64,000 nt of DNA from Scatophagus argus. Its lineage: Eukaryota > Chordata > Actinopteri > Scatophagidae. The DNA lies in NCBI RefSeq assembly GCF_020382885.2, contig NC_058495.1:26110127-26174126 (forward strand), written 5' to 3'. The position numbers were made by a program, and so were the translations under genes. A model generated the notes under the pieces. The model searched no databases and was not told the origin of the DNA. It saw only the letters and a program-made list of their open reading frames with translations. Shown one piece after another: positions 39,748 to 56,725 of the stretch (positions are counted from its first letter, which is position 1; every line of letters starts with the position of its first letter).

Positions 39748-39793
<46 letters not shown>

Positions 39794-42700
39794 GAATTTT
39801 TCAAATTTTTTTGATGCTTCATAGACGAAACAATAGATCAATTAATCGTGAAAAACATAGGAGATGAAATGATAATGAAAATAATCGCTGGGTGCAGATG
39901 TGTGTGTGTGTGTGTGTGTGTGTGTCTCACATGGCTGCTGGCCTGTGGTTGGCTGCGGTAACACTTCATGATGTCGTGGAAGGTGTGAGTCTCTTTGGTG
40001 ATCTGTTAGGAAGGAAGCAACCACAGAACATTTAGAGAAGGCTGCTCTCTGTCAGCAGTCGGGTCCTCAGAGCAGCTGCCAGAGACGAGTTCCCCTGTGA
40101 GGCGACGCGGCATGAAACATGAAGCATTTGGTGAACGTGTTTGCTGTCTCACTTTGGATATGATGTAGATGCTGCACAGCAGCAGCTGGTCGAGGTGTCT
40201 GCCCCGCATCAGGTCAGTGCAGTGGACCAGAGTGTGTTCAAAACACGTCCAGATTTTCCCTCGCAGCTCTGACGAGATGTCCAGCTTCACACACAAATCC
40301 CTCAGACGCACACTGGCCAGGTGATACACCTGGAAACACACACACACAGAGAAGATACGAGCTGGTCAGAAGACAAACATCCACCTGCAGAGATAACACG
40401 ACGTCCAAGTCACTGACATCACCTTTAAAAAGACTGGCGAGGACAATAAAGGTTTCTGGATGTGAATGTTGTACCCACCTTCCTGAAGAACAGAGCGAGT
40501 GATCCGGTTCGCCGCGGCCGACCACTTCCTGTGTGGGGGTCAGAGGTCATGGGCACGGAGGCGATGCGGCTCGGGGAGGCGATGCGGCTCGGGGAGGCAG
40601 TCAGCAGGAACTGAGCGTTGATGGCACCAGAGGAGTCGCACGGCGAAACCGGGATCAGTGTGATAGTGCGGTCGTTACTCATGCCTGCAGATGTTCACAC
40701 AAACACACACCGAGGTCAGGGTCTGACTCCAAACGGGTCTCTGTGACCTCAGATCAGATCACAGAGACCTGATCTGAGGGCACTTCTGCAGACATGAGAC
40801 TGAGGATCCAGACTGAGGAATTCCTCTTTGAATTACAATCAGACAAATGGCTTTCATTTCCAGCTGTGTTCACTTTAAGCGGCTCCTTTCTGTGTGTGTG
40901 TGTGTTGTGTACCTTGCAGCGGGATACTCAGGACGGTGGTCTGGGTGTTCTGTGCTCCGATCTTCAGCGTGCTGCTCGAGCCGAACGTCAGCCTTTTGGC
41001 CGGTGACGACAGCGGGCTGAAGCTGGCTGCCGCCCCCGACGAGGGAGGGTCGTCGCCAAAGAGCCGCCGCTTAGCGCTGCCGGCTGCTGGGGAGCTGTAC
41101 CGGTCATGGACCGACAATGGAGATGGAGGAACATCTGGAGGGAGAAGAAGACAGAAACCTCAGCTGATCGTAGTTCACCTGCATTCAGCATCGTAAACCC
41201 ACTCAGGGCGGCACCGGGACTCCCACCTTTGCGTGCGCTGCCCAGGCCTGTTCTGAACTCCCTGATGCGGGGGTGGATGATAGGAGAGAGGGCGACCAGA
41301 GGCAGGTGGGACTGACCTCCACTGGCCAAACCAGAACCAGAACCAGAACCAGATCCCGTGTCAAGACTGGAGGAAAAATTCACCTGAGGAGAGAGCTGAC
41401 AATGAGACAGACAGACAGACAGAAAAGGAAAGAGGCAAACAGCTTCCAGAGTTGTGTGTGTCCTGCTGACCTCCTCCACTGTGGGCACTTTGTTCCCTGC
41501 AGCCTGCAAGGCGCTCCACAGGGCAGAGTCTGCGCTCCACGCTCGGCTCTCCAGAACCTGCTCCTCGATCTGGTTCAGATGCTTCACCATGTCTCTGGAC
41601 AGGCCTTCCTCTGAGCGGATAAACACCTCAATCACCTGTGCACGCGCGCACACACACAAACACAGTTTAATATCATTTCATTCATAACAGGCTGTCTGTC
41701 AACTGTGATATATTTTTACTTCAATAACACAAAGGCACCTGAAATACAAACTAGTTTGTTTTAAGTATGGAGGTGCAGGCTGGAGAGAAACAACCTGAAG
41801 TGTGTTGATTTTTGAGTGTGTGTGACCTTAAAAAAGTAGAATGGGGCCAGTTTGAAGATGTTGATGATCCAGGGGAAGGTTCTCTGGGAGCTGTAGGAGA
41901 ACAACACCACCTCCAGACAACAGGCCATCAGGGAGCAGTGGAAGATGTCCTGCTCCAGTAACATCTGACAACACACACACACACACACACACAGAAAACA
42001 AATAATCAAACACTCAAACACATCTGGAGACATCAAACCAAAGTTTTACTGGTTTCCTTGTTGATTTTTTTATCTAACTGTGAAAATAATTTAATGCAGT
42101 TAAAAGCAAATAAAGTCTTATGTGTGAGAAATAGTGTGACAAAATAATTTTAACTCAACGGTCCACCTACTTCCTTCTTTCTGAACTTTTAACCACATCT
42201 GGTTGAAATAATAAGCCTTAGAAAAAAGTGGACCGAGTATCCCTGAGTCAATCTGCTGATAACAACTTAGCTGTTATGCTAAGCTAACTAGCTGTAGCTT
42301 CGCTCTGAACAGACAGAAATGGCGGCTGCTGCTGCTTACGCTCATGTCTTTGCCGTGCAGCCGTTTGGTCTCCTGAACCATCACGTTCTCCAGGATCTTA
42401 TAGTACAGGATCTCAGCCAGCTTCAGACGGTTCTCGGCAAAGTCTGAAACAGACCACAAAACAAAGATCACTTTATTTAACATTTATTTCATACCCGGAC
42501 CTGCCAGACGCAAGCATCACTACTACAGAGGTTCTGCTGTGTTTACATTACGACATTACGACTAATCTGCAGTCACCTTCACAATTAGTCAATTAATCCT
42601 TAAGTCTATAAAATGTCAAAGGCATGACAAAAATGCTCAAATCATTTCCCAGAGCCCAAAGTGATGCATTCAAACTGATTCTTTTGTCCAACCACCAGTT

Positions 42701-42973
42701 CAAAACCCAAACACTCAAAGACTGTTCAGGCACGGTCAGAAACGACAAAGAAAAGCATCAAATCCTGACATTTAAGAAACTGAAACCAGAAAATGTTTGA
42801 TAAAAAGACTGAAAACTGTAAATTAAATTTAAAAATAGTTCATGACTAACTGTACAACAGACTGTACAACATTTTGCCCCAGATTATCATAATCAGGCCT
42901 TAAGGAAGACAGATTTTCAATTCAGTTCAGTGGGAGGACCGACTGAGGGAAGGCAAAACCTTGTGACCCTCAA

Positions 42974-43029
<56 letters not shown>

Positions 43030-44366
43030 GTACCCATGTGAGAGCCCGGCATGTCCTCCGAGTCGTTGGTGTAATGTTCTTTGAAGGTTTGTCCCAGCGT
43101 CTTCACTCTGGTCAGTATGGACTCTGTGGGATCTCTGGAACACGACCTTCAGTCAACAGCAGAGGACACACGGCACATTAACGGCACATTGACAGCACAG
43201 TGACAACTCAGGACATTACATTTAAATCCACTTCACGGTTTGTCTCCTCTGTCCTCCGTGTCCTCCACATGGATCGACTGCAACAAACAGATGAGAGGAG
43301 GAACAGGGACTGACCTGATGATCTGCATCAACTGGTCGCTGGGCGCCGTCCTCAGCCCGGCCACCATGCTCTGCAGCCGGCTGACGCTCTGCGTCGCCGA
43401 GGAGACAGGCGTGACCAGCAGGTCCTTCTCCTTCAGGTAGACTCGCCCTGTGAGAGGGGTGGAGGGGGCGAGAGAGCCAGACTGTACACAGAGAGGGAGA
43501 AAGAAAGACGTTCAATTCTCCACTCTTCAGTATGTGTGTTTGTATCATCTTTCTGGTTGTTTGCTTTGACTGTATTGTATAAAGCCTGTGTGTGTGTGTG
43601 TGTGTGTACCTTCTCTACGTGTTGTTGCAGGTGGTTCTGAGTGGTCATCTGGCTCGCAGATGGTTCCTGGGTGACCTTCCTCGGGGTCCCGATCTCCTCG
43701 TCTGCATCAGCTTCCAGAAACACTCGCTCATCAAAATCTCCCACCGTCAACACGTACTCCTCATACTCCCTGTTTATGGCTTTACTGTACACAAACAAAC
43801 ACACACAGATAAACACTACAATATCTCTGATCTGTCATAATCTGACAGAGCTAAAGACAGGAACTCCTCCCAGTCTGTGACCTCTGACCTCTGATTGGCT
43901 TACTTGTTATCGATGAAGTTCTGAGGATCCAACAGTTCTGTCAAATGCTCCTCGCTGCCTTTCAGGATCTGATTGGATTAAATGAAATGATTAAATGTTA
44001 GATGAGAACAAATATGAGCTCACAATAACAGACAGATGACAAGTAACAAAAACAACTCAAATCTGGATTCCATGTGATTAAAACCCCCACCACAAGTTCA
44101 AGCTAAGTTTTGGGGTAAGGAGCTATGAGCAAAGCTCTGATGGTGAAGGGGACAGCAGGTGTAAGACGGGAGGGTGGAGGGGCGGGATCCAGTCAGCACC
44201 TGTTTCTGGAGCAGTTTCTGTATGTAGGGCTTGAAGTAGTGCTGCTTGATGCCTTTGGCCTCCACCACCAGCCCGTCGTGCAGCTCGCACAGCCGTTCCA
44301 ACACACAGGGAGGAGGCTCGTCTGGGCAAACATGGCCGTCAGCGCGGTACAGAGCAGGCAGACCTG

Positions 44367-44411
<45 letters not shown>

Positions 44412-47400
44412 AGCCTACATGCTCAGGGCACAAACGGTCATTTCACTCGTTTGCTCGGCCTGAACGCACACACAGAGCCTGACCTCTGAACGTCGGGTTG
44501 ATGAGGTCCTTCCTGTTGGCACACAGCACAGCGTTCCCAAACACCAAGTCCAGACAGCAGAGCAGCAGGTGGTACGAGTTCACCAGGTCATCGCCGATCA
44601 TACGGAAGTTACCTTCTCACACACACACACACAGTCAAATATATTCTTTGGAATATAAAAACTGAAAATCTTTCACCAGCATTTTATAGTAATTTTCTGA
44701 CAATTTAAAAGCCAATAATTAACCAGTAAATAACTGTTAGTGAAACTCTAACGAACAACGTAAACATGATGTGTTGATGTAAAGTGGGCCATTAAAACTA
44801 CAGCAGAGTCTTGAAGGTGTTCGGTTTGTTTCCTGTTACCTTTGGTGTAAACAAACAGAGTCCAGCAGAACTTGAACACATCACTGATGTGACAGGGGAG
44901 TCGCCTGCAGGGACACACACAAACACACACACACACACACAGACAGTTACAAGTTAAAATACAAGTCATTTTTCATTTCATGGTGACAAAGGGATGAGTG
45001 AAATATGTAAAAATGGTTTAATTTTAATTTTCTATTTTATTCTATTTTGTATAGCAACAAAACTAAATCCAACCAACGCAAGGGCTGATTGGTTTGAAAT
45101 GAGGACCCCTGTGTGTGTGTGTGCGTGTGTGCATGCCGTGCCTGTGCGTGTGTGTGTGCGTGTGTGCATGCCGTGCCTGTGCTTCCTGCTGCGTGGTTGC
45201 CGTGGCGGCTCCCCTCCCTGCGGGTTCTGAAACATGTCCATGAAGATGGGCTCAAACTTGCGGAAAATCACGGTGGAAACCTCAAAGTTGCGCTCCAGTC
45301 GCTCCATGCGCAGCCTGAAGTCCTGCGGCAGGTTGGACATGTCGGCCCACTTCCTCATCTTGGAGAAGAACTGGATCAGACTGGGAGGACGGGGAGACAA
45401 GTGAGCAACAATCCAAGACCTCAGTACTGAAAAGATACCAACAAGGTATGAAGTAAGAAAGAGATGGAAGTCAAGAGGAGCCGAGGCAGACCAGATCCAA
45501 CAAGGAGGGGAGAATAAATCAGGTGGGGAAAACTCTTTGTCTTAATCTGGGAGGACAAAGATTAAGCTCTTGGCATTTCTGACCACAGTGATTAACTGTG
45601 TGAGGCGGAAAGGAAATCAGTGAACCAGTCGTGGAACTTTAAAGACATTGAGGGATTTACTGGAGAGGAAGTTCAGGCTGAGCAGCACAGATGGTTTATT
45701 AAAGAACGGGATGAGAGCCGACCTGAGTTTGGCGGTGCGAAGGATCCTGGTGAGGGAGACGCAGTTTCCCTCCATCAGGCCTTTCCCCACTGTGGGAGTG
45801 GATCCCTTCCTGCAGGCGGCGTACAGCGAGCAGGCCAACCAGTGGACCACCTCCCCCTGCACGGTAAAACAACAGGCCACTTCACACCACAAACACAAAC
45901 TTCTGCACACCAACAGGAGCATAACAAGCTGCAGGAACAGAAACATGATGAATATTTGAGTTAAAAATCAACTTCAGTGAAAGTTCTGTGTGGCTTTCAG
46001 TCCACCAGAGGTCACAGCAACTCCTTCCTGTCTGAAACCAACCTTTTTTAAGTCACTCGACTTCAGCTGAAACAGTCAGACAGTGAACTGAAGAACAGAT
46101 CAATACGACATGATTTGACTTTGTCTTCCAGGGGTGACATACCAGCACCGATGATAACCGTGATACTAACTGACATCACACTGAGAACACACACGATTAT
46201 AATCGTGTGAATGATGCAGCGCAGGCGTTCGGCCTTGTGGATCTTCTGTTTATCAGTTCATCATGATTAATTACTGTCTGTGCCGTGGTGGTCACTGACC
46301 TACACACAACAAACAAAGTCAAAGATGAGTTTAAATTTTCTCTAGATCGTTTCTGATGAACATCTCGTTTTATTCTAGCACCGCGGTGACTGACGATGGT
46401 CACGTCAGTCCTCCCAGGACGACCCAGGACCAAAGCAGCTGTTAGCAAAGTGGATAAACGCAGTGGGATCTAAAGTGCCATTCAAGCAGCATGTGGCTGC
46501 AGCTACTTCCTCCTCCTATCTGTCACCATGGAGTAAAGACATGATGATCTGGCTGTAAAGCCACTTTGATCCCTGTGTTTGACACTGACCATGATGTAAT
46601 CACTGTCCCAGGGTTAGTCAAATACCTGCAGTCAGACGGCAGACGTGTCATAACATGTCAGTCTGCCTGTACGCAGCCCATAACGTCTGTAATGAGGGGG
46701 GCGGAGGATGACACGTGACTGTACTGAACTGAGCATTACAGCCACCACAACAAGGCCACGTTATGGAAGATCAGGTGCACTGGACTGTGTCAGATCGCTC
46801 AGGTGCACCGAACAGGAGGGCCACTGAGTGCAGGCCAAGCTGTAGTTTGTTATTCATGGATTACATCACAGTTCGGAGTGGCTTTGCGTAGCATTTTTAA
46901 AGGTTTCTGCATCTGTTCTTGTGCTTCCTGCTGCTGCTCTGACACTCACGTGGAATCAACGATGTAATCAATAATGTGATCAGCGCTCGCCTTGCAAACC
47001 TCTGCTTCTGCTCTAAGCCTCTTTTAAAGGGGGGCTTTTATCGGTGACAGTCATGTTACTTTTCCAGTTCAGTCATATCTTGTTTCCCTTTAACTCGTGT
47101 GATGTTTACTTGTTTCCTGTAACTGAGCCGATCAGCTGAGTGACAGAAAAACAACCTGTTTTAATAACACATGGAGACTGAAAGTCCACTTCTCGTCGCT
47201 GAAGTGTAAACACTTTGCTTCTGCTCACAAGCAAACAAGATGAAAAACCGCGTTGGTCTCTGGCTGTTACGCACGTTACAGATTAGTGGTTTACGGTTTA
47301 ACGTTGAACGGAAGAATCAGAGATCAGATAACGAAACAGTCGACGTTTGAAGCTCACAGTTTGTGTTCAGCCCAGCGGGAAGTTTACAGTCCGATGAAAG

Positions 47401-47643
47401 TTCAGGACGCTTCAACAAAACAGGCGCAGTGAATTCAGCTTCAGACTGAAGCCTGAACCAAGCACCGGGGACCGGGTTTACCTCCAGCGTGTACGTGTTC
47501 CATATGGCAGTGAAGTTCTCCATGGCTTCAGTGGCGGTCTGCTCGTCCATGTTCAGCTCCTGACACAACGTCTCCAAACTCCTCCGGACTGAACTCTCCT
47601 CCATCCTCCCCGACTCGGAATCCGACGACTCTTCGCCCCGCAT
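38024..47643 (-). CDS. rbl1: rbl1, retinoblastoma-like protein 1 (p107)
   Basis: p107 is a nuclear pocket protein that binds E2F4/5 and DREAM/MuvB components to repress cell-cycle genes. Exons: 47482-47643, 45723-45856, 45177-45380, 44840-44904, 44484-44612, 44200-44363, 43904-43968, 43610-43784, 43315-43481, 43034-43134, 42340-42443, 41827-41964, 41471-41635, 41227-41383, 40913-41134, 40479-40684, 40153-40329, 39931-40002, 39660-39747, 38817-38968, 38548-38712, 38024-38218. All phases join, giving 1068 aa, the human length. Recognisable parts: N-terminal cyclin-like domain ([13 protein letters not shown]), pocket A from about residue 370 ([10 protein letters not shown]), cyclin-binding KRRLFG (665-670), pocket B ([20 protein letters not shown]), C-terminal [10 protein letters not shown] and [16 protein letters not shown]. 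Sequence choices favour p107 over p130. Introns 3 and 21 have GC donors. Residues 748-759 are a doubled SPSRIA. CA/TG repeats flank many junctions. Confidence 0.95.
38330..38372 (+). repeat. CACG/CA microsatellite in rbl1 intron 21, acceptor side
   Basis: (GCAC)n passing into (CA)n. On the rbl1 strand it is a TG/TGCG tract about 110-150 nt before the exon 22 acceptor. A complementary CACG-rich tract (38498-38541) lies directly after the GC donor of the same intron. Confidence 0.9.
38498..38541 (+). repeat. GTGC microsatellite directly at the exon 21 GC donor
   Basis: (GTGC/GTGT)n; on the rbl1 strand it reads ACACGCACGCACAC starting a few bases inside intron 21, right after AAG|GCAAGA. Confidence 0.9.
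39751..39792 (+). repeat. CA microsatellite forming the exon 19 acceptor region of rbl1
   Basis: On the rbl1 strand this is (TG)n running directly into TAG|GTG at exon 19, replacing a normal polypyrimidine tract. The donor of the same intron, at 39930, is followed by (AC)n (39899-39926), so the intron has complementary ends. Confidence 0.92.
42974..43029 (+). repeat. GT microsatellite after the exon 10 donor of rbl1
   Basis: About 56 bp of (GT)n with one TTT break; on the rbl1 strand (AC)n beginning within the donor sequence GTACAACACAC. Confidence 0.95.
44369..44409 (+). repeat. CA microsatellite before the exon 6 acceptor of rbl1
   Basis: On the rbl1 strand (TG)n of about 40 nt ending in TGTGAGCAG|GT at exon 6. 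Confidence 0.95.
45121..45182 (-). repeat. 27-bp tandem duplication spanning the exon 3/intron 3 boundary of rbl1
   Basis: Two identical 27-bp units (45121-45147 and 45156-45182) lie 35 bp apart. Each contains GCATGCCGTGCCTGTGC. The right copy includes the last bases of exon 3, so the sequence CACAG|GCACGG that should be the donor is present twice. No GT donor is available near the position required by phase. Confidence 0.85.
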
Positions 47644-47800
47644 TCGTACAAACTTTGAGTTTCCGTTTCAGCCAACTTTAAAGTCCCCCCGGAGTTAAAT
47701 CCTAAAAACCAAAACACGACTCCCCCGTGTCCGAATAGAAACAACAACAGCCTCCCCACGACCGTCGGACTTCCGCTACCCATCCCCACAATGCAGCGCG

Positions 47801-47831
47801 TTGGCGCGAAAACTGCAGGGCAGCGACCAAT
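47801..47831 (-). promoter_or_regulatory. rbl1 promoter: E2F-like site and CCAAT box
   Basis: TTGGCGCGAAAA at 47801-47812 is a close match to the E2F consensus, and CCAAT is at 47827-47831, about 160-190 bp before the rbl1 start. Mammalian p107 is a known E2F target. An X-box-like GTTACCAAGCAAC follows at 47911-47923. Confidence 0.65.
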
Positions 47832-48027
47832 CACAGGCGAGAAGAGCGCAGGTCCTGCGGGATGTTCGCCCAACCCCCCTCCGCTGATTTCGTGCCGCTT
47901 CCAGCCGACCGTTACCAAGCAACCGCTGTCTCTGTCACGTCACTGCGGAGCAGGATGGCCGCTGAAAACTTCTTTTTCGTGATGGTTTAGAGTTAAATAG
48001 ACAAAACGGAGACGCAGTTTTGCTCAC

Positions 48028-48147
48028 TTGGATTTCATGATAATATTCAGCCAGTCTTTGTCCCAACTTTTTTAGTTTGTTTGCGAAATAAGAAAGCAGT
48101 AAAGAAGCGAGGGACGGGGGGTCGCACTGTCCACCATTTTGTTCCAT
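48028..48147 (-). CDS. Possible orphan first exon upstream of rbl1 (hypothetical, 40 codons)
   Basis: An ATG in fair context (GGCATGG) opens a 40-codon frame starting MEQNGGQCDPPSLASLLLSY and containing YFANKLKKLGQRLAEYYHEI. It reaches a good donor, CAA|GTGAGC, exactly in phase 0. I do not recognise the peptide. It could be an alternative 5' exon of rbl1 (phase 0 would join exon 2), the start of an unrelated nested gene, or chance. It lies about 380-500 bp upstream of the rbl1 start. Confidence 0.25.
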
Positions 48148-49510
48148 GCCGAAATACCTCAACAACAACGTGGGTTACATGAAATTTTTTACAGACGTGG
48201 ATTTTTGTGTGTGTGTGTGGGAGGCAATACTAACTATGTATGAGAAACCATTATTTTGAGAAAGCTTCTATTTTTTGATTTATTATTCAGTCGTCATTTC
48301 AGAAAAGTTTCTCTCGATGACTTGCAGGATCTCTTGCCCTTTTTGTTCAACACATTTGCTTCCGTACCACAAAGAACGAATCCTCCAGATCTCCATGGTT
48401 CCCAGAGGATGAACCAAAGTGACTTCTTGCTTTTGGTCCCCTGACTTTTCCTCTGGAGCCATCGTCAGGGCTAAATATCAGCTTGTCCACAGGTTTATGA
48501 CCAGTATCAGTCAAACGAATTATATTCCCGTACTCAGCAAATGTTAGCACTTCAAATTAAGACCTCAAACCTCTGTTCTGTTCTTCAGATACTGTATTGT
48601 ATCACATTACGTGATAGTGGCAGTTCACCAGCAGGGGGCAGACTTCAGCCATCCACTGACGCTGTTGAATCATTTCAGACGTTCACTGAACTCTTCTGTT
48701 AAATTATCAGATAGACTAAAGATACGTTTTGTGTCACAGGATCCATTTCACCCAATATCACTAAAGCACAGTCTGTGTTTATATCATAAATTCAGATTTA
48801 TAGTTTGTTGAAAGGAAGAGTTAATCACGTCCACTATGAGGAAACAGAAAGTTGATATAAAAACAGGAGTGGTGTGTTTGTTGGCAGATCAGCTTTAAAT
48901 CATACAACAAACGTGTGCACGTGCCTTAATTGTTATAACTCGTAAATAACGGTGTTCATTGTATTACCTTCATCATTGCATTTTTGCATTGGAATATTGC
49001 ATATCAGCAGTGTCAGATTTTTTATCTTGAGAGATGAGCAGCTGACTCTCAGATACGACAGACACTTCCGAGTCGTTTTGTTCAGATTGCTTTTATTTGT
49101 GAAAGCAAGAAAAGCAACAAAGAAACGTAAACGAGCACATGAGCAGATGAAGAAGTGGCTCTGACAACAGGAACAGGACATTCCCACAGAAAGGCCTTCA
49201 GAGTAAACTGAACCGCTAAACAAAAGGACAGAAAATGTGTGGCTCAGCACACACACCACAGAATTATCTTCATTTTAAACTTTCTTCTAATCTCACCGAA
49301 GATTAACTGAGTATAGAAAACCATACAGAAGTGGACTACAGTGTTTGTTAGCAATCAAAGAGGATTAAAGGTCCCGTGATGAAACTAAAGTCCAAAATGG
49401 AGCCGACAACCCACGTTCAACAAAATGTTCATATGGTGAAACCTACATGAAAGCCAACAATTCCCAGCTCTATCTGCACCTCATGTTCCCCGTTTAGACG
49501 TATACGCAGT
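48148..49510. other. Non-coding stretch between rbl1 and the keratin 3' end
   Basis: A/T-rich, no conserved exon recognised. TTTATT at 49092-49097 is a second possible end for the keratin transcript. The CAGCAGGGGGCAGAC fragment near 48630 resembles the start of the 20.6/34.6-kb dispersed repeat but does not extend. Confidence 0.4.
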
Positions 49511-49516
49511 TTTATT
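49511..49516 (-). terminator. Candidate polyadenylation signal of the keratin gene
   Basis: TTTATT on plus, AATAAA on minus, about 500 bp after the keratin stop codon. The interval would be the 3' UTR and would include the repeat at 49665-49984. Confidence 0.45.
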
Positions 49517-49664
49517 TTTCCTTCATTCTACACCAAGTAAAAGTTAGTGACTAAATGACCCTCCTGTATACATTTAGAGGAAATAAAACTTTAGATGTGT
49601 GTGTGTGTGAAGTATCTTCATTGTTGTTTTATCATGGGTATATGATTGTGTATCGTAGTACACA

Positions 49665-49984
49665 CATGCAGTGGTGGAGGAAGTACTCAGGTGCTTTACT
49701 TAACTAATACCACACTGCAAAAATTACAAGCAAGTATAGCCCCATGCATTCACAATGTTACTACAGTAAAAATATATATGTATAAAGCAGTAACTCTGTT
49801 TCTACACTGTACTTCTACTTGTATTTTCATTTGTTTTGTGTGCAAAAATCTCAACTTGCAAAGTAACTAGTGAGTGTCAAATAATTGCAAAAAAGTACCA
49901 TGATTTCCTCTGAAATGTGGCAGAGTCGAAGTATAAAGAAAGAAGAAAGTAGTTGTACTTGAGTACATGTACTTGGTTACACTG
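49665..49984. repeat. Fish dispersed repeat rich in AAGTACTT-type motifs
   Basis: Opens with GTGGTGGAGGAAGTACTCAG and closes with TTGAGTACATGTACTTGGTTAC; the interior is A/T-rich and non-coding. Partial relatives are visible at about 61241-61345 (GGAGGATGTATTCAGGTC) and 62570-62640, and a diverged piece at 33905-34020. Confidence 0.7.
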
Positions 49985-50013
49985 TGTGTGTGTGTGTGTG
50001 TGTGTGTGTCCTC

Positions 50014-55869
<5,856 letters not shown>

Positions 55870-56114
55870 GGTGGAGAGGGAGGTGGTAGGATGAATGAGA
55901 GAGAGGTTAAAACAGCTAGAAGAAGATAAGGAGGGAAACGAGAAGAAGAAAACTACCTTAGAGTGAAATGCGGGTTAGTAAGAAGATGAAGCGAACTGAA
56001 TAAGACTTGCAGGTAACAGGTACAGGTAATCTGGGCAGAGACTGAAGTCAGTGAGATGCAAAGTGAAGGGAACCTGGTGAGCAGATGTCTGACCACAGTG
56101 ACGTGTCTCAAGGC

Positions 56115-56122
56115 CTTTTAAA
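56115..56122 (-). promoter_or_regulatory. TATA-like element of the keratin gene
   Basis: TTTAAAAG on the minus strand about 250 bp before the keratin ATG, placing a likely start site near 56085-56092 and a 5' UTR of about 220 nt. Position and sequence fit a tissue-restricted promoter, but no start site is proved. Confidence 0.45.
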
Positions 56123-56216
56123 CCTCCACAGGGTGGAGTCAGTGGAGGAGGAGAGAAGCTGCAGCACAGGGAGGGCTGAGGTGTCAGGTATCTGCTGCTT
56201 CAGGTGTTCGGGAAAA

Positions 56217-56400
56217 TGTAAGAATCAGAATCGGAATTGTGTTTACTGCCATGTAAGAATTTGCCTTAATGATTGGTGCATACATAAAACATAAAAACGA
56301 GTAACATGTAACAATAGGATAAAATAAAATAAAACACGGTTCTGTGAGGTAGTACAAGAGTGAAGAGTGACCTGTTAAGCACAAACAGCTACATACTATA
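56217..56400 (-). mobile_element. 3' end fragment of an L2-type LINE or related SINE, minus orientation
   Basis: TAAGAATCAGAATCGGAATTGTGTTTACTGCC is the usual reverse-complement form of a fish L2 3' tail (ATTCTGATTCT repeated), followed by ATGTAAGAATTTGCC and A-rich sequence. No coding part remains. The 3' boundary is clear and the 5' boundary approximate. Confidence 0.6.
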
Positions 56401-56523
56401 AAAAGAGAAAGAGAGAAAAAGCTCATCAATTGACCCCAGAATGAAGTTAACATAATCGTTCAAATAACCTGAACTCCCCTGAAAAAACGACTCTTGTACC
56501 GAGTTCTTTTTCCATGGGTGTTT

Positions 56524-56529
56524 TTTATT
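56524..56529 (-). terminator. Candidate polyadenylation signal of the TRIM gene
   Basis: TTTATT on plus (AATAAA on minus) about 200 bp after the TRIM stop codon. Confidence 0.5.
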
Positions 56530-56725
56530 TATAACACTTCCATCGAGCTGACAAAAGCAGTTTAAAACACCCCAGTGTGTATTCAGGACCAGGAAGTAGT
56601 TCACTAAGGAGACATCAAGGATGTGTTTGGCATAAAAGGTGCTGAGTTCAGTTGCTGTATGTGTCAGTGTAATCCTGCTTTATATTTTGTGCCTTCAAAG
56701 TCAATATAATCATCTCATCTTAACT

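Noticed and set aside
41273-41614. Plus-strand open frame of about 113 codons
   Set aside because: It is the antisense shadow of rbl1 exons 13-14, whose minus-strand reading matches p107.
47954-47989. Short ATG frame in good Kozak context on the plus strand, divergent from rbl1
   Set aside because: Only 11 codons before a stop, no donor within it, and no downstream exons recognised.
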